DNA of 64,000 bases from Microscilla marina ATCC 23134. Its GTDB lineage: Bacteria > Bacteroidota > Bacteroidia > Cytophagales > Microscillaceae. The notes under the pieces are model-generated. The model made no database searches. It had not been told where the DNA came from and was given only the letters and a program-made list of their open reading frames with translations. Shown piece after piece: positions 44,376 to 53,783 of this stretch; position 1 is the stretch's first letter, and every line of letters begins with the position of its first letter. Location: the NCBI RefSeq assembly GCF_000169175.1, contig NZ_AAWS01000052.1:1-64000 (forward strand), read 5' to 3'. The translations under genes were made by a program, and so were the position numbers.

Positions 44376-45338
44376 TTAAACTTGGGCTTCTTGAGCCGAT
44401 TTTTTTGCTAAGTAATTTTTAAAGTATTCGTAAGTAATTTTAAGTCCCTCAGCGCGTGATACCTTTGGTTCCCAACCAAGCATTTCTTTGGCGCGGGTAA
44501 TGTCTGGTTTTCGTTGCTTAGGGTCATCCTTCGGCAAATCTTTGTAAATAATTTTTTGATCGGTACCCGTAAGCTTTATAATTTCCTCAGCAAAATCTTT
44601 GATGCTGATTTCGTCAGGATTACCAATGTTTACAGGGTGGGCATAGTCGCTCATTAGCAAACGGTAAATACCTTCCACCAAATCATCTACATAACAAAAC
44701 GAACGCGTTTGTGAACCATCGCCAAACACCGTCAAATCTTTGCCTTGTAAAGCTTGTCCTATAAACGCCGGCAAGGCACGACCATCATCCAGACGCATAC
44801 GAGGACCATAAGTATTGAATATTCTAATGATGCGGGTTTCGAGTCCATGAAATGTGTGGTATGCCATAGTAATGGCTTCCTGAAACCGTTTTGCTTCGTC
44901 GTATACTCCACGGGGACCAATTGGATTTACATTGCCCCAATAGTCTTCGTTTTGAGGGTGTACCAAGGGGTCTCCATACACTTCTGAAGTGGAGGCAATT
45001 AGCATACGGGCCTTTTTTGACCTGGCAAGCCCCAATAGATTGTGTGTACCTAAAGAGCCCACCTTAAGCGTTTGAATAGGAATCTGAAGATAGTCAATAG
45101 GGCTGGCAGGTGAAGCAAAGTGCAAAATGTAGTCTAAGTCACCTGCTACATACACATATTTAGAAACATCGTGATGATGAAACTCAAATTCTTTGAGGGG
45201 CATTAAGTGCTCTATGTTATCCATTGAACCTGTAATCAGGTTATCCATTCCTATAACATGGTACCCTTCTTTGATAAAACGATCGCTAAGGTGAGAGCCC
45301 AAAAAACCTGCTGCTCCTGTGATCAAAACCCTTTTCAT
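44376..45338 (-). CDS. UDP-glucuronate decarboxylase (UDP-xylose synthase)
   Basis: A 320-residue short-chain dehydrogenase starting at the ATG at 45338 ([17 protein letters not shown]); an in-frame ATG at 45410 would add 24 residues that do not fit the family. NAD motif GAAGFLGSH (8-16), ASPASPIDY (75-83), STSEVYGDP with Glu119, and catalytic Tyr146/Lys150 in GVYDEAK are typical of UXS, which makes UDP-xylose from UDP-glucuronate. The substrate-forming enzyme, UDP-glucose dehydrogenase, is encoded immediately upstream, which supports the assignment. Confidence 0.9.
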   Translation of the reverse strand: MKRVLITGAAGFLGSHLSDRFIKEGYHVIGMDNLITGSMDNIEHLMPLKEFEFHHHDVSKYVYVAGDLDYILHFASPASPIDYLQIPIQTLKVGSLGTHNLLGLARSKKARMLIASTSEVYGDPLVHPQNEDYWGNVNPIGPRGVYDEAKRFQEAITMAYHTFHGLETRIIRIFNTYGPRMRLDDGRALPAFIGQALQGKDLTVFGDGSQTRSFCYVDDLVEGIYRLLMSDYAHPVNIGNPDEISIKDFAEEIIKLTGTDQKIIYKDLPKDDPKQRKPDITRAKEMLGWEPKVSRAEGLKITYEYFKNYLAKKSAQEAQV

Positions 45339-45400
45339 GAATATGTATTTATTAGATAAATTTAGAAGAAATTTGACAGTATTATAACCATCTACATAAA

Positions 45401-45444
45401 ATAAGCCCATAGAACCACTTTATAAGAGTGTTTTATGGGCTTAT
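45401..45444 (-). terminator. Strong hairpin between ugd and UXS genes
   Basis: ATAAGCCCATA and TATGGGCTTAT are perfect 11-bp arms around a partly paired 22-base loop (ACTC/AGTG pairing inside). On the minus strand it follows the ugd stop by 9 bases and ends in TTTTATG, so it should end or attenuate transcription before the UXS gene at 45338. Confidence 0.7.
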
Positions 45445-45453
45445 CATCCTGCC

Positions 45454-46767
45454 TTAGTTTTTTACTACTTCTCGTCCAATGCTATAGTATTTGTAACCAA
45501 GCTCTTGCATTTGCTCCAACTCAAACAAGTTTCTTCCATCGAAGATCACCTTGTTTTTGAGCAACTTGTTTACTACCTCAAAATCTGGTGTTCTGAATAC
45601 AGGCCACTCTGTAAAAATTAGTAGCGCATCAGCGTCTAATAGTGCACCATAAGGACTGTCTGTATATTCTATCTTATCGCCAACTACCTGCTTTACATTG
45701 TCCATGGCTTCAGGGTCATAAGCTTTTATTGTTACGCCCTCTGCCAGCAATGCATGAATGTTTTCCAATGAAGGTGCTTCGCGTATATCGTCGGTATATG
45801 GCTTAAACGAAAGCCCCCAAACTGCCAAAGTTTTACCCTTTAGATCATTGTTAAAATGACCCTTTAACTGAGGCAACAACTTGGTTTTTTGTTCTTGGTT
45901 TACATTCATTACTGACTTTAGTATCTTAAAGTCATACTCATACTCATTGGCTGTTTTTTCCAGTGCCTGTACATCCTTAGGAAAACAGCTTCCTCCATAG
46001 CCAATACCTGCAAATAAAAAACGCTTACCAATACGCGTATCAGTACCAATTCCTTGACGAACATTGTCAACATTGGCACCAGCCTTCTCGCAAAGGTTGG
46101 CTATTTCGTTCATAAAAGTAATTTTGGTAGCCAAAAAAGCATTGGCAGCATACTTTGTCATCTCAGCTGAGCGCTCATCCATAAATATGATAGGATTGCC
46201 CTGGCGTACAAATGGCATATAGAGTTTTTCCATGAATTTGCGGGCTTTTTCAGACGAGGTACCCACTACTACCCGATCGGGTTTCATAAAATCTTCTACC
46301 GCCACACCCTCACGCAAAAATTCAGGGTTTGACACTACATCAAAGTCTACCTTGGCATTTTCGGCAATTTTGGCGTGTACTTTTTCGGCGGTGCCTACAG
46401 GTACTGTACTCTTGTCAACAACTACAGCGTACTCCTCTAGCAAATGCCCTAAATCGCTGGCTGCTTGCAAAACATATTTTAGGTCAGCGGAGCCATCTTC
46501 ACCTGGGGGGGTTGGCAACGCCAAAAAGATGATTTGAGCCCCTTTGATGCCTTCTTCAAGGTTGGTGGTAAACTTAAGGCGTTCTTGTTTGATATTGCGG
46601 TCAAACAATACATCTAAACCTGGCTCGTAAATAGTGATTTTACCTTTTTTTAACTTGTTTACCTTCTCGGTATCTATATCAACGCACGTAACATTATTAC
46701 CGGTTTCGGCGAAGCAGGTACCTGTAACTAAACCTACATACCCAGTACCAACTACTGCTATTTTCAT
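45454..46767 (-). CDS. ugd: UDP-glucose 6-dehydrogenase
   Basis: A 437-residue NAD-dependent enzyme oxidising UDP-glucose to UDP-glucuronate. N-terminal NAD motif VGTGYVGLVTG (6-16), ALPTPPGEDGSAD (83-95), STVPVGT (120-126), EFLREG (149-154), the catalytic Cys261 in GYGGSCFPKD, and the C-terminal WGLSFKPYTDDIREAPS are all intact. The product is the substrate of the next gene downstream. A hairpin separates the two, so ugd may be expressed more strongly than UXS and galE. Confidence 0.94.
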   Translation of the reverse strand: MKIAVVGTGYVGLVTGTCFAETGNNVTCVDIDTEKVNKLKKGKITIYEPGLDVLFDRNIKQERLKFTTNLEEGIKGAQIIFLALPTPPGEDGSADLKYVLQAASDLGHLLEEYAVVVDKSTVPVGTAEKVHAKIAENAKVDFDVVSNPEFLREGVAVEDFMKPDRVVVGTSSEKARKFMEKLYMPFVRQGNPIIFMDERSAEMTKYAANAFLATKITFMNEIANLCEKAGANVDNVRQGIGTDTRIGKRFLFAGIGYGGSCFPKDVQALEKTANEYEYDFKILKSVMNVNQEQKTKLLPQLKGHFNNDLKGKTLAVWGLSFKPYTDDIREAPSLENIHALLAEGVTIKAYDPEAMDNVKQVVGDKIEYTDSPYGALLDADALLIFTEWPVFRTPDFEVVNKLLKNKVIFDGRNLFELEQMQELGYKYYSIGREVVKN

Positions 46768-47197
46768 ATATCAAATTATTAGTGATGGCAATGTATTTTT
46801 TATGTCAAAGAGTGCCAATAAAACAACATACACATTCTGACTGTTGTACAATTACTGGATATCCCTCTCATTAAATATGAATAGCTAAATAGCAAACAGT
46901 TGCTTGATTTTAGAATGACATAACTAATGAATGTTGATGCTCACATCAATCACAATTTAGTAATTTGTGTGAGAAATTAATACCATAAGGGATATATTTA
47001 AGGATGCCAAAGTATAAATTATTCTCTGATCCCTCCTTAATTGGTTAGAACCTGTAATTATGTTTTGTTTGCTCCCTTAGGAATGGCGAAAAAATAAAGT
47101 TTTATAGAGATTTAAACAGCTATTTTTCCGACAAACAAGGTAATATCCATTGGATGTTGAGCAAGGCTTGCAGGATAGTGGCTAATAGCCAAAGCTA

Positions 47198-47624
47198 TGG
47201 CAGTTCCTTACAGGATAATTTTTTACAAAGCATGTCAGGAAAAATGGGTGTTAAAAATGCTTATAGCCCCAACTTGTCAGGGTAAGTTTATTTTGACACA
47301 TTCCTTAGAAATATCTCATGAATAAATTGCTCATTTCAGAGGTAGGTAACGCCTTGTTTGAACTAACGGTAATTGCTAAACGCAAAAACGATCAAGCCTT
47401 GGCAGTAAAACATGCCCCAAAATCAGAAAGTTATTTTTTGTCCATTTCTTAAGTAAAACGTAAAAAATAAAGTAGCCCAGAAGAACAAAATATGTTGGTA
47501 GGTGAACGATGAAAAAAACATTCGCCAAAGCTATGGAAATATTAGCTTTGCAGAGCTCGGCACAGCATAGCTGTAGCCTCTGTTTTTTGAAGAAGTACCC
47601 CTGCCTGAGATGTCATTCTATGGA
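47198..47624. repeat. Degenerate intergenic repeat, copy related to 52070-52190
   Basis: GGCAGTTCCTTACAGGATAA (47198-47217) matches GGTAGCTCCTTATAGGATAA at 52070-52089, and AGAAGTACCCCTGCCTGAGA (47590-47609) with the following TGTCATTCTATGGA matches 52099-52131. The spacing between blocks differs, so the copies have decayed. Confidence 0.5.
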
Positions 47625-47983
47625 TTAGGTTATTTTTGGAAGCTTTACTAAAAGACAAAACTATAAGTTTATTACTTTAATTACCAGTTTTTGCGAAATA
47701 ATGCAGTAATCATTATCACTTATTCATGAAAGCCATCAACAAGCGTAAATGCAGGCAGGCTATGATGTTATAAACAAAACAAAAGTACACATGATAATGT
47801 TAGGTGTAAGAATTTGAAACATAAAAAATTTTTTTGAAATAAAACTACCTCTCAAAGGGAAATTAATTCGGCTTTTTAAGTTTTCGCCAAATTATATCTT
47901 AATAAACAGGAAGTCAGTAGACTTGGATTGCCCTTAAAATAATTGAGAATACGCGAGAGGTTGTTATAGTATAATTTTATTTC

Positions 47984-47991
47984 TATTTTCG
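47984..47991 (+). promoter_or_regulatory. Candidate promoter for acyl-CoA dehydrogenase
   Basis: TATTTTCG (one mismatch to TAnnTTTG) lies 20 bases after a TTG at 47961 and 21 bases before the ATG at 48013. Confidence 0.3.
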
Positions 47992-48012
47992 CATTGAAAA
48001 ATTCAATTTAAC

Positions 48013-49167
48013 ATGCACACAGAAACTTTGTCCAAGCGAGAAGAAATCATTGCCGAAATAACCCAAAGCGTTACCGATTTTGGTGAAAAACACATCCGCC
48101 CCTACATGATGGACTGGGATGAAACACAAGCTTTTCCACGAGAGATATTTACCCAAATGGGTGAGCTAGGCCTAATGGGAATGTTAGTTCCAGAACAATA
48201 TAGCGGGTCTGGTTTTGGGTATAAAGAATACGTTGCCGCTATTGTGGCGGTATCTAAAATAGATAGTTCTATTGGTTTGTCTATGGCAGCACACAACTCT
48301 TTGTGTACCAACCATATTTTACAATTTGCCAGTGAAGAACAAAAAAAACGCTGGTTGCCTAAACTTGCCACTGGCGAATGGATAGGAGCTTGGGGGCTTA
48401 CGGAACCCAATACTGGATCTGATGCTGGTAACATGCGTACTACTGCCGTGTTAGACGGAAACGAGTGGGTGCTCAATGGAGCCAAAAATTTTATTACACA
48501 TGGTATTTCAGGAAATATAGCAGTGGTAGTTGCCCGTACCGGCGAACCCAATGAGTCTGGTAATGCATCTGCTTTTGTGGTAGAACGTGGTACAATGGGT
48601 TTTGCTGGAGGTAAAAAAGAGAACAAGCTTGGAATGCGCGCTTCTGAAACAGCTGAAATGATTTTTGATAATTGTCGCATCCCTAAAGAAAACATATTGG
48701 GCAATGTAGGCGATGGCTTCCGTCAGGCGTTGGCCATTTTAGATGGTGGGCGTATTTCTATCTCAGCATTGTCTATTGGTATTGCCGAAGGAGCGTATGA
48801 AGCTGCTTTACAGTATGCCAAAGAGCGACAACAGTTTGGACAGTCTATAGCTAATTTTCAGGGAATATCGTTCAAATTGGCAGATATGGCAACCGAGATA
48901 GACGCAGCCAAACTATTGACTGAGCGTGCGTCTGATTTAAAAGATGCTGGTAAGAAAGTAGGTAAAGAATCTGCAATGGCCAAGTATTATTCTTCTGAAG
49001 TAGCAGTGAGAGTGTCTAACGAAGCTGTACAAATATTTGGAGGATATGGTTATGTGAAAGATTTCCCGGTAGAGAAATTTTATCGTGACTCTAAACTCTG
49101 TACCATTGGCGAAGGAACCTCTGAAATTCAAAAAGTAGTGATTTCAAGAGCTATTTTGAAAGGATAA
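48013..49167 (+). CDS. Acyl-CoA dehydrogenase
   Basis: A 384-residue flavoenzyme that introduces the alpha-beta double bond in acyl-CoA. The family order is complete: N-terminal helical domain (1-120), beta-domain with WGLTEPNTGSDAG (132-144) and FITHGISG (~163), and C-terminal helices with the FAD-binding RQQFGQSIANFQ and QIFGGYGYVKDFPVEKFYRD. The catalytic base Glu367 sits in CTIGEGTSEIQ, the position used by short-chain and butyryl-type enzymes. Butyryl/short-chain specificity is likely but not proven. No etf or thiolase genes adjoin. Confidence 0.93.
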   Translation: MHTETLSKREEIIAEITQSVTDFGEKHIRPYMMDWDETQAFPREIFTQMGELGLMGMLVPEQYSGSGFGYKEYVAAIVAVSKIDSSIGLSMAAHNSLCTNHILQFASEEQKKRWLPKLATGEWIGAWGLTEPNTGSDAGNMRTTAVLDGNEWVLNGAKNFITHGISGNIAVVVARTGEPNESGNASAFVVERGTMGFAGGKKENKLGMRASETAEMIFDNCRIPKENILGNVGDGFRQALAILDGGRISISALSIGIAEGAYEAALQYAKERQQFGQSIANFQGISFKLADMATEIDAAKLLTERASDLKDAGKKVGKESAMAKYYSSEVAVRVSNEAVQIFGGYGYVKDFPVEKFYRDSKLCTIGEGTSEIQKVVISRAILKG

Positions 49168-49478
49168 AACCGAGATAGAATTAAATACATCTAATGAGTA
49201 GGTCAATACTCCTCAGTGATTTTAGTCAAAGTTGGTTGCTGATTAACTTTGTTGAGCACCGATATACATCGGTATCTAAGGACTCGCCAGAGGCTCGGTT
49301 ATCAGTTATTTATGAATTTAAAAACTATTTAACTGGGTGTTTAGGCATAAAACCGAAACACTTTTGAAAATAAAGTGAGTACGCAATCTTAATATAAAAC
49401 ACTGATTAACTTCGTTGAGCTCACAAGTTCGGTTTACAGTATTTAATAAGGTGAACATTTACTCGAATCAGCTATGGA

Positions 49479-49539
49479 CTATCGACTAAATACTATGGAC
49501 TATTGGTAGGTGTAATAGCCATATTATGAGTGAGTTACC
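49479..49539 (-). repeat. ~60-bp dispersed intergenic repeat, copy B
   Basis: Reverse complement matches 20945-21005; see copy A. Confidence 0.7.
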
Positions 49540-49595
49540 CTTGCTTGTAGCATCGGTATCTAAGGATTCATAGCTAATTACTTGTTATTACTTAT

Positions 49596-49640
49596 AACAA
49601 AAACCCTGAGTGTGAAAATGTTCAGGGTTTTTGTTTTCGA
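49596..49640. terminator. Bidirectional terminator
   Basis: CAAAAACCCTGA and TCAGGGTTTTTG are perfect 12-bp arms around a 12-base loop, with A and T runs built into the stem. It sits between the acyl-CoA dehydrogenase (plus) and metalloprotease (minus) 3' ends and can serve both. Confidence 0.8.
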
Positions 49641-49798
49641 GTTTAATGAAGGGAAAAAGGCAAGTATCTGTTGGCTTCACCTTGCAGAACCTTTGATTGA
49701 AGAAGTACAATGATCAGAACAGACGAAGTTCAATGGATAAGCGAAGAGTGTGGGGCTTGAACTTCATTCTGTAGTTAGGTGAATTTTGTAGTTTTACT

Positions 49799-51910
49799 TT
49801 AGTACAAAACTATTCGTTTGGCAACATTGTAGTCAGAGGTACTTATTTTTAAAACATAAACCCCTTGCTTATCCTGAGCATTTGTAATAGCAAATGATTG
49901 AAATTGAGCTTTGGAAATTTTTCCAGACCTCACCTTTTTACCTGTGAGATCAAATAATGCCCAATCAAGTGTAGATACTACTGTTGGCAGTTGCAGGTTT
50001 GCTTTTATATCTGTACCCTGTCCAGGGTTGGGAGCAATGCGCACAAAATCATTGGGGTTGGTCGACAAAGGGGTAGTTGTCAATGAGACATCATCTATAT
50101 AAATATTGTTTCCATAAGCATTTACCCCAATAAAAGCCACTTGAAGCTGCGAATTACCCAGCCAAGCACCTAAGTTTATTTTTTCGGTACGCCAATGACT
50201 ATCCTGTGTTGGTTTCCAGTTTTCCTTCACTGCCTCATCGGTAGCAAGCGTATCGCCATATTTTTCGTATGCTGTTATAAAGGTTTTACCACAATCAGTA
50301 GTTACCCCCACTTTTAGCCCATCTCTTGACACCAAGTCTTCGTCTTTAAAGGGAGCATAAGCCACCCTAAAACTTAAAATAAGGCTTTGAGCATTGCTTA
50401 TATCCAACAAGGGCGAAATCAGGTAATCGAGTGCACCTGTTTGTGGATAGTCAAAGTAAGACAATAGCATCGCGTCATTTGCCGAAATTTGGTTTTGTAC
50501 AGCCAATGTAGTGGGTTGCCAGGTTTCGCTATCATCTGGGTTGTTAATTTGCCAGAGGGTGTTTAAGATGGTATTATCAGTAAAGTCATACCTCAAAGGC
50601 AGTTCGTTCAGTGGCAATACCTCAAAGGTTTGAGTTTTAGTGTCGTTGGTTGGCTGAGAATCTGCATTGCCATTAGGTAGCTCGCTGTATACCTTAAGCT
50701 CATGTGTAGTTCTTGATACCTGAGTATCAGGCAAGGCAACTGTAGTTGTATCCAGCGAGGCAAGGTTACCCCGCCATTCAAAAGTTTGTATATTGCCCCC
50801 ATCTACCTCATACTTTATCGTAAGCGATGTTAGTTCGTTGTTTCCAAAGTTTCGTAACAATATTTTAGGAGCTATTTCCTGTGTGCACAACGAGTGTTGG
50901 GTTTGGCTAATGGTCACTATACTGGCGTTGTTTGGTGTAAGTACTGCCACCTGCAAACCAGGAGAATTCTTAAAGTTTCTTCGAGGGCTATTTGCCAGTA
51001 CAGTACGCATGCGTTGTTTTTGTTCTTCTGTAAACAGATTCATACAAGGATCGTCTGAATAGTCCATGTAGTTTTCTATCTGTGCCTCTACACCATCACA
51101 GGCAAGTGGTTTAGGGCTGGGGCAACCTGATGTCTGAAAGTTTACAGGAGGAGTGTCAGCGCAATAATCATCAGTAGGACAATTACCATCGCCCGATATG
51201 TGTAGTAACCCCAGGTAATGACCTATTTCGTGGGTAGCAGTACGCCCCAGGTGAAAGGGAGTTTTTACATTGCCTGTATCTCCAAAAGCTTGATAGTCAA
51301 TGACTATTCCATCTGTCGCGGGGTTTTTAGTGGTGCCATTTTGGGGAATGCCCACTACATCGGTTTCCGGAAACTGAGCATATCCTAAAAAACCATCCAG
51401 ATCACATACCCATATATTCAAATAATTAGCAGAGTTCCAGTAACTCAAGGCCTTCAGAGTTTGGTCATCTGGTGTATCCCAAACACTTTTGTTTCCTTTT
51501 ACTCGTACAATGCCATCAGTAGGTATGCCTTCCGGCGATTGAATTGCAAGTTGAAATTCTACCTCTATATCTGCTCCTGCCGGGTGAGTATTATATCCAT
51601 TGGTATTAAGTTTTTTTCTGAAATCTTCGTTCAATATCCTGATTTGAGACACTATTTGTGCCTGAGATATATTGGTGCCTTCGCCTACTGGTTCGCCGTT
51701 ATGCACCACATGCACCACCACCGGAATAGTGACTACTTCGGCAGTTGTTCGTTTGTTAATTGGGTTGGTGATTTTACGCTGTAACCACTGCTCAAAGTCA
51801 GGCGAGGATGAATGGGGCACACAGCGCACTGGAGTTTGTTGAGCAGTCACTTGGAATATCGTTAAAAGTAGTAAAAGAACAAGCTTTGGTATAGTTGTGT
51901 AATTTGCCAT
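49799..51910 (-). CDS. Secreted M43 (pappalysin-like) zinc metalloprotease with T9SS type A sorting domain
   Basis: A 703-residue exported protease. Signal peptide ends near VTAQQ (residue ~24). The M43 catalytic domain (~60-305) has VVVHVVHNGEPVG, the zinc site HEIGHYLGLLH (227-237) and the Met-turn YMDYSDDPC (~281-289), plus several paired cysteines. Residues ~330-430 resemble a CARDB/Ig-like domain (LTSLTIKYEVDGG, GNADSQPTNDTK). Residues ~440-600 form a jelly-roll-like domain (ISPLLDISNAQSLILSFRVA). The last ~75 residues (IAPNPGQGTDIK, WALFDLTGKKVRSG, GVYVLKIS) are the type A T9SS signal. Likely an extracellular or surface-bound degradative enzyme. Confidence 0.92.
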   Translation of the reverse strand: MANYTTIPKLVLLLLLTIFQVTAQQTPVRCVPHSSSPDFEQWLQRKITNPINKRTTAEVVTIPVVVHVVHNGEPVGEGTNISQAQIVSQIRILNEDFRKKLNTNGYNTHPAGADIEVEFQLAIQSPEGIPTDGIVRVKGNKSVWDTPDDQTLKALSYWNSANYLNIWVCDLDGFLGYAQFPETDVVGIPQNGTTKNPATDGIVIDYQAFGDTGNVKTPFHLGRTATHEIGHYLGLLHISGDGNCPTDDYCADTPPVNFQTSGCPSPKPLACDGVEAQIENYMDYSDDPCMNLFTEEQKQRMRTVLANSPRRNFKNSPGLQVAVLTPNNASIVTISQTQHSLCTQEIAPKILLRNFGNNELTSLTIKYEVDGGNIQTFEWRGNLASLDTTTVALPDTQVSRTTHELKVYSELPNGNADSQPTNDTKTQTFEVLPLNELPLRYDFTDNTILNTLWQINNPDDSETWQPTTLAVQNQISANDAMLLSYFDYPQTGALDYLISPLLDISNAQSLILSFRVAYAPFKDEDLVSRDGLKVGVTTDCGKTFITAYEKYGDTLATDEAVKENWKPTQDSHWRTEKINLGAWLGNSQLQVAFIGVNAYGNNIYIDDVSLTTTPLSTNPNDFVRIAPNPGQGTDIKANLQLPTVVSTLDWALFDLTGKKVRSGKISKAQFQSFAITNAQDKQGVYVLKISTSDYNVAKRIVLY

Positions 51911-52069
51911 TAGATAGAGTCAAGATAATAAATAATGATTGTGTTCTGTATAAAACGAAAAAGTAAAGCAGTTCAAGTGAACAAAATACCCCCACTTTGC
52001 GGGATTTACAACTGGTAGCTGAGCAACGAAAAACCTGTCCTGAAAGGAACTTGTCAGTCAAAAATTGAT

Positions 52070-52190
52070 GGTAGCTCCTTATAGGATAAAACTTTTAAAG
52101 AAGTACCCCTATCAGAGGTATCATTTAATGGAATAGTTGTGTCGAGTTTGAGCTTCATTCTGCGGTTAAGTCATTTGTGTAGTTCTATGA
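52070..52190. repeat. Degenerate intergenic repeat, copy related to 47198-47624 and 49745-49797
   Basis: Its left part matches 47.2/47.6 kb (see there); its right part, with GAGCTTCATTCTGCGGTTAA, matches GAACTTCATTCTGTAGTTAG at 49760-49779 and continues into a shared TTTGTAGTT-type tail. Confidence 0.5.
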
Positions 52191-52225
52191 GATGTATCTA
52201 CAGTAAAAAAAATGTCCGCTTAAGG

Positions 52226-52262
52226 GCAAAAAAAATGAGGTGACATAAAGTACCTCATTTCT
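52226..52262 (-). terminator. Terminator after nfu
   Basis: On the minus strand AAATGAGGT pairs with ACCTCATTT around a 10-base loop and is followed by TTTTT. It lies ~130 bases past the nfu stop. Confidence 0.7.
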
Positions 52263-52391
52263 CGTATAAAAGTATGCCTTGTCATATATACATCAAACGG
52301 AATAAAAAATCTGGTTTTCAGGTTGCTGCGAAAACAATATAACCATTCCAGTAAGTGATTTTTGGTCACCTAGGCCGTTCAAAGCATAATA

Positions 52392-52646
52392 TTACATAGG
52401 GGTCATGTTAATTGCTTCTACTGCAGTAATCTCTGGTACTGCCTTACGGATAGACTCTTCTATACCTGCCTTTAATGTCATAGCTGACATAGGGCAAGAG
52501 CCACAAGAACCCATCAGCTCTAGTTTAACAACCCCATCTTCACTTACCTCCAGCACTTTTACATCACCTCCATCTGTTTTGAGGTAGGGGCGAATAGTAT
52601 CTAGTGCGTTATCTACGCGCTCTATCATATCTATTGTAGTATCCAT
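52392..52646 (-). CDS. NifU C-terminal-domain (Nfu-type) Fe-S scaffold protein
   Basis: An 84-residue protein that consists only of the NifU C-terminal domain. The cluster-binding motif CGSCPMS supplies Cys48 and Cys51, and YLKTDGGDVKVLEV and SIRKAVPEI are typical flanks. Nfu proteins dimerise through this pair to hold and hand on a [4Fe-4S] cluster. The gene starts 36 bases after the Mrp gene in the same direction and ends at a terminator, so the two form an Fe-S assembly unit. Confidence 0.92.
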   Translation of the reverse strand: MDTTIDMIERVDNALDTIRPYLKTDGGDVKVLEVSEDGVVKLELMGSCGSCPMSAMTLKAGIEESIRKAVPEITAVEAINMTPM

Positions 52647-52682
52647 AAATTCGTTTGGTTTGAGCTAAGCAACCCCAGGTTG

Positions 52683-53783
52683 CTATACTTTAATTTCTAC
52701 TTTTTGTGTTTTAGGCTGGCTTGCATTACGTATAGCTACTTGCTGGGCAAGGCCTTGGGCAAGCCCTTCAAAGGCTTTAACGGTTGTTTCATCAGCATCT
52801 TGTACTGCAGGTACTCCATTATCTCCTCCTTCTCTTATATCTTGTACCAAAGGTATTTCTCCTAGAAATGGTACCCCAAAACGTCTTGATAACTCTTTAC
52901 CCCCATCTTTGCCAAAAATATAATATTTATTGTCGGGGAGTTCGGCAGGTGTAAAATAAGCCATATTTTCTACTACTCCTAATACTGGCACATTAATTTG
53001 AGGCTGACGGAACATAGCCACCCCTTTAATAGCATCGGCCAAGGCTACTTTTTGTGGAGTAGTTACAATCAACACCCCAGTGACAGGAACCGCCTGTACC
53101 AAAGTAAGGTGTATGTCGCTGGTGCCAGGAGGCAAGTCAATGAGTAAATAGTCTAGCTCGCCCCACAAAGTATCACCCAAAAACTGAGTCAGTGCTTTAC
53201 TGGCCATAGGACCACGCCAAACTACAGCGTTTTCGGCTGGTGCCAAAAAGCCCATAGAGATAATTTTTACCCCTAGGCTTTCTATGGGCAAAATCATATT
53301 CTTACCATCTACTTCGGTTACTTCGGGTTTGCCGTTTTCTACTCCATACATTGTAGGTATAGATGGACCGTAAATATCAGCATCGAGCAAGCCAACCTTT
53401 GCTCCACTTTTAGTAAGCGCCATTGCCAGGTTAGAGGTAACTGTAGATTTACCTACCCCACCTTTGCCAGAGGCTATAGCAATTACATTTTTTACTTTGG
53501 GCAATACTGGTGTAGTACCAAATCGAGTAGAAGTAACTTCAGCTGTCATATTAACTGTTACTTCCACCTTTTTATTTATATGTTCATGTATGGCATCTTC
53601 ACAACGTTTTCTTATCAATTCTTTTAATGGGCAAGCAGGAGTGGTTAATATTATTGTAAAACTAACTTTATTACCATCTATGCTAATCTTGTCTACCATA
53701 TTCAAAGTAACCAAGTCTTTCTTAAGGTCTGGCTCTTCTACTGTACTAAGAGCTTTTAAAACCGCTTCCTGAGTAATATTCAT
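52683..53783 (-). CDS. Mrp/NBP35-family P-loop ATPase, Fe-S cluster carrier
   Basis: A 366-residue protein. An N-terminal MIP18/DUF59 domain (~1-80) with TTPACPLKE near 48-56 precedes the ParA-like ATPase. The deviant Walker A SGKGGVGKST (105-114), DADIYGPSIPTM (~139) and LLIDLPPGTSD (~225) are intact. The CxxC pair that other Mrp/ApbC proteins carry near the C-terminus is absent here: the equivalent stretch reads ENMAYFTPAELPDNKYYIF. From memory, this variant is common in Bacteroidota, so cluster binding may use other residues or the partner Nfu. Co-transcribed with nfu. Confidence 0.92.
   Translation of the reverse strand: MNITQEAVLKALSTVEEPDLKKDLVTLNMVDKISIDGNKVSFTIILTTPACPLKELIRKRCEDAIHEHINKKVEVTVNMTAEVTSTRFGTTPVLPKVKNVIAIASGKGGVGKSTVTSNLAMALTKSGAKVGLLDADIYGPSIPTMYGVENGKPEVTEVDGKNMILPIESLGVKIISMGFLAPAENAVVWRGPMASKALTQFLGDTLWGELDYLLIDLPPGTSDIHLTLVQAVPVTGVLIVTTPQKVALADAIKGVAMFRQPQINVPVLGVVENMAYFTPAELPDNKYYIFGKDGGKELSRRFGVPFLGEIPLVQDIREGGDNGVPAVQDADETTVKAFEGLAQGLAQQVAIRNASQPKTQKVEIKV

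Larger units (their letters stand above)
46768..48012. other. 1245-bp region without a confident gene
   Basis: Contains degenerate repeats shared with 49.7 kb and 52.1 kb, and one unconvincing 44-codon frame at 47318-47452 (starting MNKLLISEVGNALFEL), which may be a relic. Nothing else recognised. Confidence 0.5.
49168..49798. other. 631-bp intergenic region rich in repeats
   Basis: Holds copy B of the dispersed repeat, a duplicated CTGATTAACTT(T/C)GTTGAGC (around 49230 and 49403), a duplicated ATCGGTATCTAAGGA(C/T)TC (around 49269 and 49552), a CCGATATACATCGG palindrome and a terminator. No gene. Confidence 0.6.
51911..52391. other. 481-bp intergenic region
   Basis: Contains a degenerate repeat block (52070-52190) shared with 47.2-47.6 kb and 49.7 kb, and the nfu terminator. 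No gene. Confidence 0.5.

Noticed and set aside
47318-47452. 44-codon frame MNKLLISEVG... in the large gap
   Set aside because: Too short, no upstream signal and surrounded by degenerate repeats; at best a gene relic.
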